A model generated the notes under the pieces. That model made no database searches. It was not told the DNA's origin and saw nothing but the letters and a program-made list of their open reading frames with translations. Position numbers and translations under genes: made by a program. From Haloarcula nitratireducens (lineage in GTDB: Archaea > Halobacteriota > Halobacteria > Halobacteriales > Haloarculaceae), in contig NZ_RKLT01000005.1 of NCBI RefSeq assembly GCF_019599505.1, positions 1-64,000 of the forward strand: 64,000 bases of DNA, read 5' to 3'. Positions 53,722 through 63,034 of this stretch are shown here, piece by piece; position 1 is the first letter of the stretch, and every line of letters starts with the position of its first letter.

Positions 53722-54879
53722 TTAGCTCATCTGGACGAGGACTTTGCCGTCGACCCGCTTCGCGGCCTGTTCGACGGCTTCGTCGGCGTCTTCGAGGTCG
53801 TACGTCGAGGTGATCATGGGGAGGTTGTCGAGCTGCCCGCTGGCCATCAGCCGAATCGTCCGCGGGAACACCTGCTGGCCGGTGTGGCCCTCTGACCCGT
53901 ACAACTGGGCGCTGTTGCCCTGGTACTTCCGTAAGGCGATTTCGGGGTCCGAACCGGCGTTGCTGATGTGGACGACGTTGGCGCGTTCGGCCAGCGAGTC
54001 CTCGATGACGGGGTAGGTCGCGCCCACCGCACCGCTGGTCTCGACGTGGACGTCAGCGCCTTCACCGTCGGTCACCTCGGCGATGGTCTCGACGGGGTCG
54101 ACTTCAATGGGGTCGTAGACGTGTTCGAAACCCATCTCGTGGGCGATCTCGCGGCGCGGGTCCGACGGCTCGAACGCGATGACTTTTCCCGCCCCGGACG
54201 CCCGCGAGACGTTCATCCCGGTGAGACCGATGGGACCGGTGCCGTGGTAGACGTGGTAATCGCCGGGCCAGATGCCCTCGGCCCGCCCGAACAGGCCGTA
54301 GTAGCAGATGGTGCTCGGTTCGACCGTTGCGGCCGCCCGGAACAGGTCGTCCTCGTCGTCGTAGGTCTGTTCCAGCGAGGCGACGCTCCAGAGAATCTTC
54401 TCGGGGACGGTGACGTACTCGGCGAACGCGCCGTCCATCGTGAAGCCGAGCTGCTCGAAGTTCTCGCAGTGGCCGTGAAAGCCCTGCCGGCACATCTGAC
54501 AGCGGCCGCAGTAGTCGGTGACCTCCGCTGTAACGGGTTCGCCCTCCTCGAAGAGGTCCGCGTCGTCGCCGTTCTCGACGACGACGCCGGAGAACTCGTG
54601 ACCCGTGACGCTCGGTAACTGCGTGTACGCCGAGTAGTGCATGTAGCCGTCGTCGCCGGTCTCGTACATCGAAATGTCGCTGCCGCAGATACCGGCGTAC
54701 TTCACGCGGACGAGCACCTCGTCGGCTTCGGGTTCGGGTCGCTCTCGCTCTTCGACGGAGAGTTCGGGGTCCTGCCAGATCTGCCCGGAGTTCATCGCGC
54801 GCTGTCGCTCTCGCTCGTCGTCCGAGAGGTCGTATTGCGGCCGCGGATTCCACTCCGCATCGAGTACTAGGGCTCGCAT
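53722..54879 (-). CDS. Zinc-dependent alcohol/polyol dehydrogenase
   Basis: 385 residues of the medium-chain dehydrogenase family. Catalytic zinc site: Cys in AGICGSD and His-Glu in TGHEFSGV; structural zinc Cys cluster CGRCQMCRQGFHGHC; Rossmann region THVYHGTGPIGLTG is variant (GTGPIG). Oxidises a secondary alcohol of a sugar or polyol with NAD(P). A TATA-like ACTTATTATACTG lies 19-31 nt upstream (54898-54910), fitting leaderless transcription. Divergence from neighbours suggests separate control. Confidence 0.9.
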   Translation of the reverse strand: MRALVLDAEWNPRPQYDLSDDERERQRAMNSGQIWQDPELSVEERERPEPEADEVLVRVKYAGICGSDISMYETGDDGYMHYSAYTQLPSVTGHEFSGVVVENGDDADLFEEGEPVTAEVTDYCGRCQMCRQGFHGHCENFEQLGFTMDGAFAEYVTVPEKILWSVASLEQTYDDEDDLFRAAATVEPSTICYYGLFGRAEGIWPGDYHVYHGTGPIGLTGMNVSRASGAGKVIAFEPSDPRREIAHEMGFEHVYDPIEVDPVETIAEVTDGEGADVHVETSGAVGATYPVIEDSLAERANVVHISNAGSDPEIALRKYQGNSAQLYGSEGHTGQQVFPRTIRLMASGQLDNLPMITSTYDLEDADEAVEQAAKRVDGKVLVQMS

Positions 54880-54897
54880 AGCCGAACGGAACAGCCA

Positions 54898-54910
54898 CAG
54901 TATAATAAGT
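54898..54910 (-). promoter_or_regulatory. TATA element of the Zn-dehydrogenase gene
   Basis: Minus-strand ACTTATTATACTG, ending 19 nt before the ATG at 54879. Composition and spacing support a basal promoter. Confidence 0.45.
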
Positions 54911-54946
54911 CTGGGTGGTCAGCGGGCTATGCTGCTGGCCGACCGA

Positions 54947-55750
54947 TTACCACGTCATCCACGACGGGTCTTCACAGCGATGCGTCCGCTCGATACCGTC
55001 GATGCGTTCGATATCTTCGTCGTCGAGTTCGAGATCTATCGCCCCGAAGTTGTCCTTGAGGTGCTCGATGGAACTGGAGCGGGGAATCGCCGCGACGTTC
55101 TCCTTCGAGAGCAGCCACGCGAGACTGACGACCGCCTCGGAGACGCCGTGCTTCTCCGCGACGGAGTTGATCGCGCCCTCGGAGAACACCTCGCCCTGTG
55201 CCAGCGGCGAGTACGCGACGAGTTGCGCGCCCATCTCGTCGAGGTACTCGCGCATCTCGGTCTGCTGGAGCAGCGGGTGCATCTCGACCTGATTGGCGGC
55301 GATGGGCACGTCCACGAGGTCGCGGGCGAGGTCGAGGTCGTCGGTGGTGTAGTTGCTGACGCCGAGGTTGTCCACGCGGCCGTCTTCGACGTACTCGGCC
55401 AGCAGCGGGAGGACCGTCTCCACGTCGTCCTGGTTCTTCGGCCAGTGATGGTAGAGGAGGTCGATGCGGTCCAGCCCGAGGCGGTCGAAGCTGTCGGTGA
55501 CGGCCTCGCGGACGTACTCCGGCGTCTTCTCCGGTTCCTCGAAGTGGGCGACCTTCGTGGCGACGAAGAGGTCGTCGCGGTCGATATCGGCGGCGGCAAT
55601 GGCGTCGCCGACTTCCCGTTCGTTCTCGTAGAGACGGGCGGTGTCGACGTGACGGTAGCCCGTGTCGATGGCCGTCTCGACGACGGCGCTCCCCTCGTCG
55701 CCCGTCAGACTGTACGTCCCGAAGCCGAGTCGCGTGGCGGTGTCGAACAC
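54947..55750 (-). CDS. Aldo/keto reductase
   Basis: 267 residues. Catalytic Asp and Tyr in GYRHVDTARLYENERE, Lys in FVATKV, His in LLYHHWP, and the C-terminal LVAYSPLAQGEVF and IPRSSSIEHL blocks that bind NADPH. Reduces or oxidises sugar or small carbonyl compounds. Lies upstream of and on the same strand as the Zn-dehydrogenase gene, with 67 nt between them. Substrate not determined. Confidence 0.92.
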   Translation of the reverse strand: MFDTATRLGFGTYSLTGDEGSAVVETAIDTGYRHVDTARLYENEREVGDAIAAADIDRDDLFVATKVAHFEEPEKTPEYVREAVTDSFDRLGLDRIDLLYHHWPKNQDDVETVLPLLAEYVEDGRVDNLGVSNYTTDDLDLARDLVDVPIAANQVEMHPLLQQTEMREYLDEMGAQLVAYSPLAQGEVFSEGAINSVAEKHGVSEAVVSLAWLLSKENVAAIPRSSSIEHLKDNFGAIDLELDDEDIERIDGIERTHRCEDPSWMTW

Positions 55751-55797
55751 GCTAGCGGCGTACTCGGCCCGGATATAAAGTGGTTGTCGTCAGTCAG

Positions 55798-56583
55798 TCA
55801 GAACGTCTGCCAGCCGCCGTCTACGTACACCATCTCGCCGGTGACGTAGTCGGCCTGGTCGCTGGCGAGAAAGAGCACCGTCGGCGCGATGTCCTCGGGA
55901 TAGCCCGGCCGGTCGAGCGGGATGGGCTTCAGCAGGTCGTCGGCGGCGACGGACTCCTCTTTCCTCTCGGCACCGGAGCCGAACTCGGTGGCGATGTGGC
56001 CCGGCGCGACGGCGTTGACCCGCACGTCCTCGTCGGCCAGTTCCAGCGCCGCGCCGCGCGTCATCATCCTGATCGCGCCCTTCGTCGAGTCGTAGGGTAT
56101 CTGGTCGGGCTGAGCGTGCGTCGAGCTGATCGACGCCGTGTTGACGATGACGCCGCCGTCGCCTCGTTCTCGCATGTCCGCGGCGGCCGCCTGCGTGCCG
56201 AAGAAGACGCCGTTCGTGTTGACGCCGTGGATTCGCTCGAAGGTCTCCCGGTCGACCGAGAAGAGGTCGCCGCGGGTGAACCAGCCGGCGTTGTTCACCA
56301 TCACGTCCACGCCGCCGTACTCGCGGGCGGCCTCGACGACGGCCGCGAGGTCGTCCGGATTCGAGACGTCGGTCTCGGCGTACTCGGCCGTGCCGCCGTC
56401 GGCCTCGATGGCTTCGTGAGTCGGCCGCTCTGCGTCGACGTCCTTCGGGTCGGGGTCGATATCCGCGCTCACCACCGTCGCTCCGGCCTCTCCGAACGCG
56501 AGCGCGATGGCCCGGCCGATGCCGGAACTACCGCCGGTGACGATGACAGTCTCTCCTGTGAAGTCGAAGTTGACACGTCCCAT
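55798..56583 (-). CDS. SDR-family oxidoreductase
   Basis: 261 residues of classical SDR type. Cofactor loop TGGSSGIGRAIA, Asp in VVSADIDP favouring NAD, NAG in NNAGWF, Ser in TASISS and catalytic Y-D-S-T-K. Typical of sugar 1-dehydrogenases (glucose, fucose or rhamnose). Follows the same strand order as the aldo/keto reductase (47 nt apart), probably one transcript. Specific sugar unknown. Confidence 0.92.
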   Translation of the reverse strand: MGRVNFDFTGETVIVTGGSSGIGRAIALAFGEAGATVVSADIDPDPKDVDAERPTHEAIEADGGTAEYAETDVSNPDDLAAVVEAAREYGGVDVMVNNAGWFTRGDLFSVDRETFERIHGVNTNGVFFGTQAAAADMRERGDGGVIVNTASISSTHAQPDQIPYDSTKGAIRMMTRGAALELADEDVRVNAVAPGHIATEFGSGAERKEESVAADDLLKPIPLDRPGYPEDIAPTVLFLASDQADYVTGEMVYVDGGWQTF

Positions 56584-56704
56584 ACTGTCCCCCTCCGACC
56601 CGACTCTGATAAGCGTTGGGTGGCGTCACGGTAGTAGCGGCCCGCGCTGACACGGGTCGTCCGTGCGTAACACCTATGTACCTTCACACAGTCGGTCTGC
56701 ATGT

Positions 56705-58207
56705 ATGACGAGCAAGCAAGAGCAGTCGCCAGCGGCGACTGCCGTACCCGACACCGTGCAGAACTACGTCGGCGGCGAGTGGCGATCCGTCGAGAGCGAC
56801 GACGGCCAGCCGCTCGTCAACCCGGCGACGGGCGAGACGCTGGCGGACGTACCGTACTCCACCGCGGAGACGGTCGACGAAGCGGTACAGACGGCCGACG
56901 ACGCCTTCGAAGACTGGCGGGCGACCTCGCCGGTCGACCGCGTCCAGTACCTCTTCGATCTCAAGGGGGAACTCGAAGACCGTCAGGAGGACATCGCACA
57001 GGCGCTCACGCGCGAACACGGCAAGACGCTGGCCGAGGGCCGCGGCGAGATCCGCCGCGGCATCGAGAACGTCGAAGTCGCCGCGGGCATCCCGAACATG
57101 CTCCGCGAGGGCAGCGGCAACGTCGAAGGGATCGGTCCGAACATGGACGAACACGCCGTTCGGCAGCCGTTAGGCGTCTTCACGGCCATCACGCCGTTCA
57201 ACTTCCCGGCGATGATTCCGCTGTGGTTCCTGCCCTACGCCGTCGCCACCGGCAACACGTTCATCCTCAAACCCAGCGAGAAAGTCCCGCTGAGCTCCCA
57301 GCTCATCTTCGAGGCCGTCGACGCCGTGGACTTCCCCGACGGCGTCGTCAACCTCGTCAACGGGAGCGCCGACACGGTCAACGCGCTGCTGGAACACGAC
57401 GACGTCGCCGGCGTCTCCTTCGTCGGCTCGACGCCCGTCGCCCAGCACATCTACGAGACGGCCGCCGAACACGGCAAGCGCGTCCAGGCGCAGGGCGGCG
57501 CGAAGAACTACGCCGTCGTCTCCGAGGACGCCGAACTCGAACAGTCGGTGCCGAACATCATCGGCTCCGTCTACGGCAACGCGGGCCAGCGCTGTCTCGC
57601 CAACGACGTCGTCGTCGGCATCGGCGACGCCTACGACGAATTGCGCGAGGAGGTCCTCGACGACATCGACGACCTCACCGTGGGCAACGGCCTCGACGAG
57701 GACACGGACGTCGGTCCGCTCATCACCGGCGAGTCGGCCGACCGGGTCGTCGAGATGATCGAGGACGCGGTCGACGAAGGCGCGGACCTCGTCGTCGACG
57801 GCCGTGACTTCGAGCATCCGGACTACCCCGACGGGAACTTCCTCGGCCCGACGCTACTGGAGGGGACCACGGTCGACATGGACATCACTCAGACCGAGAT
57901 CTTCGGCCCGGTGATGGCCCTGACGAAGGCCGACGATTTGGACGAGGCCATCGAGATGGTCAACAGCACGGAGTACGGCAACGCCTCCTCGCTGTACACA
58001 GAGAACGGCGCGGAAGCGCGCAAGTACCGCTACGAGGTGGACGCGGGCAACATCGGCATCAACGTCGGCGTCTGCGCGCCGATGGGCTTCTTCCACTTCG
58101 GCGGCCGGAAGGGCTCGTTCTTCGGCGACCTCCACGCGCAGGGCGAGGACGCCGTGAACTTCTACACGGACAAGACGATCGAGATCCAGCGCTGGTACAG
58201 CAACTGA
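56705..58207 (+). CDS. mmsA: CoA-acylating methylmalonate-semialdehyde dehydrogenase
   Basis: 500 residues of the aldehyde dehydrogenase superfamily. Diagnostic for this subfamily are GGAKNYAVV (where ordinary members have ELGGK), nucleophile Cys297 in GNAGQRCLAN, FNFPAMIPLWFLPYA and the C-terminal GFFHFGGRKGSFFGD. The enzyme turns methylmalonate or malonate semialdehyde into propionyl- or acetyl-CoA with NAD; the same enzyme (IolA) ends the inositol pathway. ATG at 56705 (MTSKQEQ) chosen over 56663. Divergent from the SDR gene. Confidence 0.93.
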   Translation: MTSKQEQSPAATAVPDTVQNYVGGEWRSVESDDGQPLVNPATGETLADVPYSTAETVDEAVQTADDAFEDWRATSPVDRVQYLFDLKGELEDRQEDIAQALTREHGKTLAEGRGEIRRGIENVEVAAGIPNMLREGSGNVEGIGPNMDEHAVRQPLGVFTAITPFNFPAMIPLWFLPYAVATGNTFILKPSEKVPLSSQLIFEAVDAVDFPDGVVNLVNGSADTVNALLEHDDVAGVSFVGSTPVAQHIYETAAEHGKRVQAQGGAKNYAVVSEDAELEQSVPNIIGSVYGNAGQRCLANDVVVGIGDAYDELREEVLDDIDDLTVGNGLDEDTDVGPLITGESADRVVEMIEDAVDEGADLVVDGRDFEHPDYPDGNFLGPTLLEGTTVDMDITQTEIFGPVMALTKADDLDEAIEMVNSTEYGNASSLYTENGAEARKYRYEVDAGNIGINVGVCAPMGFFHFGGRKGSFFGDLHAQGEDAVNFYTDKTIEIQRWYSN

Positions 58208-58372
58208 AACCCTCTCGCGGCCCCAGCTACCCCTTCGACGTGCGGTCCGAATTTTTCGCCTCGCTCGCGGACTCGTGTAACGACGGCACGTTCCGAGCAG
58301 CAGGCCGCCCACGGCCGAGCCGACGGCTACCGAGAAACTATATGCTACCGTTGAGACGCTACGCCCGTATCT

Positions 58373-59428
58373 ATGCAAGCAGTCGCACTCATGCGCGAAG
58401 ACAGGGCGCTCCGTCTCGTCGAGAAGGCCCGACCGGAACCGGCAGCCGGCGAAGTCCTGGTTCGAACGCTCTCGGTCGGTATCGACGGCTCCGACAGGCG
58501 AATCGTCGACGGCGAGATCGGCGAGTTCCCCGAGGGCGAAGCCCACCTCGTCCTCGGCCACGAGACGGTCGGCGTCGTCGAGGACCCGAACGGGACGGAC
58601 CTCGAACGCGGTGACTTCGTCGTCCCGCTGGTGCGCCGACCGACCGACGATGCCGGCGGCTCGTCCGACGAGCTCGACATGGCAGAACCCGACACGTTCG
58701 TCGAGCGCGGGATATTCGGCGCGCACGGCTACATGGCGGAGTTCTTCGCGAGTCGGCCGGAGCACCTCGTCGTCGTCCCCGAGTCGGTCGCCGACTACGG
58801 CTTTCTCGTCGAGCCGGCCAGTCTCGTCGAGAAGTCGCTCGAACAGGCGTTCGCGGCGCGGTCGGCGTTCGAGTGGTCTCCCTCGACGGCGCTCGTGCTC
58901 GGAAACGGCAATCTGGGGCTGTTGGCGCTCGCACGTCTCGCCGACCGGCCTGAGTTCGAGCGGACGTACTGCCTCGGCCGGCGGGACCGGCCGGACCCGA
59001 CGGTCGACTTCGTCGAGTCCGTCGGGGGGACGTACGTCGATTCGAGAGCGACGCCGCCCGAGGCGATACCCGAGACGCACGAGCCGATAGATTTCGCCTT
59101 CGAAGCGACCGGCCATCCGAACCACGCCGTGGAAGTGGTTTCGGCGCTGGCTTCGAACGGCGTCGCGACGCTTCAGGGGATCCCCGGGTCGGCGGAGGCG
59201 GAGATCGACCTCGGCGAGTTCCACGCGGGCCTCGTCGTCGAGAACAAGGCGCTCCTCGGCGTCGTGAACTCCCGGGCGAGCCACTTCGAGGCCGCGAGCG
59301 AGTGGCTCGCCGAGACGGATACGGAGACGCTCGACGGCCTGATAACCGGCGTCTTCGCTCCCGAGGAGGCCGAAGCGGCCTTCGACGACGACGAGACGAC
59401 GACGAAGACGGTCGTCACCTTCGAATAG
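58373..59428 (+). CDS. gdh: Glucose 1-dehydrogenase-like MDR enzyme
   Basis: 351 residues closely patterned on the halophilic glucose dehydrogenase family: KARPEPAAGEVLVRTLSVGIDG, HLVLGHETVGVV, ERGIFGAHGYMAEFF, VLGNGNLGLL and CLGRRDRPDPTVDF are all recognisable. The N-terminal domain holds the zinc-site pattern GHE; the Rossmann loop is GNGNLG. It oxidises glucose or a related aldose to the lactone with NADP (or NAD) in the semi-phosphorylative pathway; another sugar is possible here. ATG at 58373 matches family starts. Confidence 0.92.
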   Translation: MQAVALMREDRALRLVEKARPEPAAGEVLVRTLSVGIDGSDRRIVDGEIGEFPEGEAHLVLGHETVGVVEDPNGTDLERGDFVVPLVRRPTDDAGGSSDELDMAEPDTFVERGIFGAHGYMAEFFASRPEHLVVVPESVADYGFLVEPASLVEKSLEQAFAARSAFEWSPSTALVLGNGNLGLLALARLADRPEFERTYCLGRRDRPDPTVDFVESVGGTYVDSRATPPEAIPETHEPIDFAFEATGHPNHAVEVVSALASNGVATLQGIPGSAEAEIDLGEFHAGLVVENKALLGVVNSRASHFEAASEWLAETDTETLDGLITGVFAPEEAEAAFDDDETTTKTVVTFE

Positions 59429-59491
59429 CGACTGCAGTCCGAAACGCGGCCTCACAGAGTCGCGGACGGAGACTGAACGGAGAGAGAGGAG

Positions 59492-60283
59492 TCAGTCCGA
59501 GGACGCGGGAATCGCCGCTTCGAGAGCGGCCTCGTAGTCCGACCGCGCGCTCTCGACGCTGTCCATCAGCAGCGAGATGTCCTTCCCCGCGATGAGGAAG
59601 TCGAAGCCCTGCTCGATTCGCGATTCGATGACACTGGTGTCGACGGTCAGCGTTCCCACCGGCGTCCCGGCGTCGTTCCCGGCTTCGATCACCGACTCGA
59701 CGGCGTCGGCGAACTCGTCGGTGTCCCACTCGGCGAACAGCCCGAGGGCCGCCGAGAGGTCGGCCGGGCCCACGAACAGCGCGTCGATACCGTCGACGCG
59801 AGCGATCTCCTCGGCGTTCTCGAGGCCCGCCTCGGTCTCGATCTGGGCGATGGTCAGGATGGAGCCGTTTGCGTTGTCGACGTACTCCTGGAAGTTCCGA
59901 CCGTACCCCGTCGCGCGGCTCCCGGCGATACCGCGGATGCCGTCCGGCGGATAGCGCAGCGACCGGACGAGTTCGCGGGCCTCCTCCGCGTCGTCGATCA
60001 TCGGGACCATGACGCCGGCGATGCCGATGTCGATGACCCGCTTCAGTCGAACCGGATCGTTCCACGGGACCCGCACGACCGCGTTCGTATCGCTCTCCGC
60101 GGCGTCGATCGCGCGGGCCATGCTCTCGACGGTTTCGAGGGACATCGTCGTGTGTTCCATGTCGACCAGGAGGAAGTCGAGGTCGAGCTGTGCCAGTCCT
60201 TCTGCGACCGCCGGGTGTCCGATGGAGGTCCACGTGCCGAAGGGGTAGTCGCGGCCCTCGATCGCGTCCTTGATGTGTGTCAT
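59492..60283 (-). CDS. HpcH/HpaI-family aldolase
   Basis: 263 residues. Metal-binding pattern seen: opening FGTWTSIGHP, VDMEHTTMS, catalytic Arg and Glu region AVVRVPWND, AQIETEAGLEN and FVGPADLSAALG. Class II aldolases of this family split 2-keto-3-deoxy sugar acids (e.g. 2-keto-3-deoxy-L-rhamnonate) into pyruvate and an aldehyde. With Gdh, SDR and aldehyde dehydrogenase it would complete an oxidative sugar route, but no enolase-type sugar-acid dehydratase is in the window. Faces the ABC operon divergently. Confidence 0.92.
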   Translation of the reverse strand: MTHIKDAIEGRDYPFGTWTSIGHPAVAEGLAQLDLDFLLVDMEHTTMSLETVESMARAIDAAESDTNAVVRVPWNDPVRLKRVIDIGIAGVMVPMIDDAEEARELVRSLRYPPDGIRGIAGSRATGYGRNFQEYVDNANGSILTIAQIETEAGLENAEEIARVDGIDALFVGPADLSAALGLFAEWDTDEFADAVESVIEAGNDAGTPVGTLTVDTSVIESRIEQGFDFLIAGKDISLLMDSVESARSDYEAALEAAIPASSD

Positions 60284-60530
60284 AGTTATCGCGTGAGGGC
60301 AGTCTCGCCAGCGATTCGCCCGCGTGGGCGCAGACTGGCAGTGACTGCCTCTATGTCACGAACGATTCATTCGAAGCCATAAAAATATGCGGGTCGAATC
60401 GGCTCTGGTACGACGCTGCATTCGTAATTCGGTTGTCGAGTTCGGACTTCGTACGTCCGGATGGACGTCGATAGCGTGCTATCAGTGTCCCGAGTGCCGA
60501 CGAGCGACGACACGTATTCGAATTAACCAC

Positions 60531-60540
60531 ATATTTTATA
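60531..60540 (+). promoter_or_regulatory. TATA element of the ABC sugar importer operon
   Basis: ATATTTTATA, 25-34 nt upstream of the ATG at 60565. Good fit for a leaderless or near-leaderless transcript. Confidence 0.55.
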
Positions 60541-60564
60541 ACAGAGGAAACCAACAGTCGGCGT

Positions 60565-61989
60565 ATGGCGTCTGAGAGCCAGCCAAGTGTAGATAGTGAT
60601 TCGGCCAGAGAAAAGAGTCGGTCGACGCTGAGCCGGCGTCGTTTCATCGCCAGTACCGGCGTGGCGTCGGCGGTCGCACTCGCCGGTTGCGGCGGTGGCG
60701 GCGGCGACGGTGGCGATGGCGGCGACGGGGGCGGCGGGTCGACCGGCAGCGGGACGAACCAAGCGGCGAGCGAGCTCTCGGTGGCGGCGGTCGAGGGGTC
60801 CGGGCGGCTGTTCAAGCGGCTCATGGACGAGTACGTGAGCGACGACACCGGGATCGACGTCAGCGTCCAGCTGTTCCCGTACGCGAACCTCTTCGAGAAG
60901 ACCAGCAGCATCCTCTCGGCCCAGAGCGACGCGTACGACATCATGTTCATGGACGACCCGTGGTTCCCGCAGTTCGCGGCCAACATGGACCCGCTGCTGG
61001 ACTGGCTCCCCGGCGAACTCCCGTCGGACGCGCTCATCGACCAGGTCGAGGAGATCGCCAAATGGCCGACGCCGGGCGCGCCGAAAGTCCCGTCGGCGGA
61101 AGGCAAGGAATCGACCGTCAAGGGGCAGGTCATCGTCGGCAACACGCAGCTCTACGCCTACAACAAGGGCTACTACGACCAGGTCGGTGCCGACGCTCCG
61201 GAGACGTGGGACGACGTCCTCAGCGCCGGCAAGAAGATAACGGAGCAGGTCGACGGCGCGAACGGGTACATCATCCGGGGGAAGCGCGGCAACCCCGCGA
61301 TGGCGAACTTCTTCTCGCTGGGCAACGCCATCGGCGGGGAGATGTTCAACAAGGACTGGCGATACAACTGGGCCAGCGAGTCGGGAACGGCCGCAGTCGA
61401 GTTCTGGGCCAGGCAACTCCGGGAGATCAGTCCCGATGGCGTCACCTCGTTCAACAGCGACGCCGTGCTCAACGGGCTCGGAAGCGGGTCGGCCGCACAG
61501 GCTCCGGCGTGGCCCTCGGCCGCGTCGCTGCTGCTCGACCCCGAACAGTCCAAGGAGGCGAACAACCTGGAGTTCATTCCCATTCCGAAAGGGCACACCG
61601 GCGCGAAGCGGCAGGCACCGACGCAGGGGAACTGGATCATGGGGATCAACAGCTTCGTCTCCGACTCGAAGAAGAAGGCGGCCGGCGAGGTCATCCAATC
61701 GTCGATCTCCGCGGAAGCCCAGTCGAAGTACGTCGAGTTGGGCGGCGTCCCGTTCCGCCACGACACCTTCGAGAACCACATGGACGCGCAGTCGTGGTTC
61801 CCGGCGCTGTACGAGAGCCTGCAGAACGCGCAGTGGCGGCCCCGGACGCCGCTCTACTCCGAGTTCGGCGTCAGCCACGGCCAGCTGCTCAACTCCTGCC
61901 TGGCAGGCGACCTCTCGCCCAGTGAGATGACCAGTAAAGCGCAGAATCAGATCGAATCGACGCTCAGCAACGCCGGCTACTACGAATAA
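60565..61989 (+). CDS. Sugar ABC transporter substrate-binding lipoprotein
   Basis: 474 residues. Tat signal SRRRFIASTG, lipobox LAGC (Cys near 43), Gly/Asp-rich linker, then a family 1 extracellular sugar-binding domain. First gene of an operon: permease genes at 62084 and 63031 follow on the same strand. The acidic linker is typical of halophilic lipoproteins. Imports the sugar used by the neighbouring catabolic genes, most simply. Confidence 0.93.
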   Translation: MASESQPSVDSDSAREKSRSTLSRRRFIASTGVASAVALAGCGGGGGDGGDGGDGGGGSTGSGTNQAASELSVAAVEGSGRLFKRLMDEYVSDDTGIDVSVQLFPYANLFEKTSSILSAQSDAYDIMFMDDPWFPQFAANMDPLLDWLPGELPSDALIDQVEEIAKWPTPGAPKVPSAEGKESTVKGQVIVGNTQLYAYNKGYYDQVGADAPETWDDVLSAGKKITEQVDGANGYIIRGKRGNPAMANFFSLGNAIGGEMFNKDWRYNWASESGTAAVEFWARQLREISPDGVTSFNSDAVLNGLGSGSAAQAPAWPSAASLLLDPEQSKEANNLEFIPIPKGHTGAKRQAPTQGNWIMGINSFVSDSKKKAAGEVIQSSISAEAQSKYVELGGVPFRHDTFENHMDAQSWFPALYESLQNAQWRPRTPLYSEFGVSHGQLLNSCLAGDLSPSEMTSKAQNQIESTLSNAGYYE

Positions 61990-62083
61990 CTCGATATGAA
62001 CCGAAGAAGCACCCGTCTATCACGGCGACCAGCGGCACCGGTACCGAGCCGCACTCACGCTACGAGAGGGAGGCAGAACGTCG

Positions 62084-63034
62084 ATGGCCACTGAGACGGA
62101 GGCTGACCGCGAATTCACGACGACCGACGTCAGCCACCTCGAAACCGAGCAGTCGACGCGAGAGAAGACCCTGTTGTGGGTCGACGACCACCTGAAGTGG
62201 TTGATGACGCTGCCGGCCGTCTTCATCCTGTTCGCGCTGACGTTCTACCCGCTGGTGCGCGCGCTGCAGATGTCGACGATGCAGTTCCTCCCGACGGGAA
62301 CGACGTTCGTCGGTATCCAGAACTACGTCGACCTGCTGAGCAACGAGGCGTTCATCAACTCGCTGGTCGTCACCGCCCAGTTCGTCGGCATCGCCGTGGG
62401 CGTCGAGTTCCTGTTGGGTTTCGGCATCGCCCTGCTGTTGAACAAGAAGATCAAGCTCCGCGGGCTCTGGCAGACGCTCATCCTCATCCCGATGATCCTC
62501 TCGCCGACGGTCATCGGGCTCATCTGGCGACTGCTGTACGCGCCCAACGGCCTGCTCGACTACATCGTCGCCCCGCTGACCGGCGGGGCCAACGTCGGCT
62601 GGGTCAGCGAGACGAGCGTGGCGCTGTACTCGGTCATCCTGACCGACATCTGGCAGTGGACGCCGCTGGTCGTCCTCGTGCTGTTCGCCGGCCTGCAGTC
62701 GGTTCCGGACAACATCAGCGAGGCGGCCGTCATGGACGGGGCCTCGCGCTGGCAGCGGTTCCTCCACATCACGCTGCCGTACCTCAAATCGCTCATCGTG
62801 CTGGTGCTGATCATCCGCCTCGTGGACGCGCTGCGGGTGTTCGCGAAGGTGTTCGTCCTGACCCGCGGCGGCCCCGGGAGCGCGACGAACGTGATCAGCA
62901 TGCAGATGTACCGGACCGCGTTCCGGTTCAGTAACTTCGGCGAAGCCTCGGCGATGGCCGTCTCGCTGCTCGTGGTCGTGCTGATCCTCGCCATGAGCTT
63001 CGTCAAGATCGCAAACGTGGAGTTCGGCTCATGA
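62084..63034 (+). CDS. ABC sugar permease (MalF/UgpA type)
   Basis: 316 residues with about six membrane helices and the cytoplasmic EAA loop (EAAVMDGASRWQRFLHITLPYL). Binding-protein-dependent permease that docks the ATPase. ATG at 62084 is preceded by a GAGGGAGG Shine-Dalgarno at about 62065-62073. Ends within the start of the next gene (4-nt overlap). Confidence 0.95.
   Translation: MATETEADREFTTTDVSHLETEQSTREKTLLWVDDHLKWLMTLPAVFILFALTFYPLVRALQMSTMQFLPTGTTFVGIQNYVDLLSNEAFINSLVVTAQFVGIAVGVEFLLGFGIALLLNKKIKLRGLWQTLILIPMILSPTVIGLIWRLLYAPNGLLDYIVAPLTGGANVGWVSETSVALYSVILTDIWQWTPLVVLVLFAGLQSVPDNISEAAVMDGASRWQRFLHITLPYLKSLIVLVLIIRLVDALRVFAKVFVLTRGGPGSATNVISMQMYRTAFRFSNFGEASAMAVSLLVVVLILAMSFVKIANVEFGS

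Noticed and set aside
57854..59455. 533-codon minus-strand frame opposite the mmsA and gdh genes
   Set aside because: Antisense shadow caused by high GC and codon bias; both plus-strand genes have clear family motifs.
60387..60575. Short plus-strand frame containing CxxC before the ABC operon
   Set aside because: Overlaps the promoter and start of the binding-protein gene; the two cysteines alone are not evidence for a zinc-finger gene.
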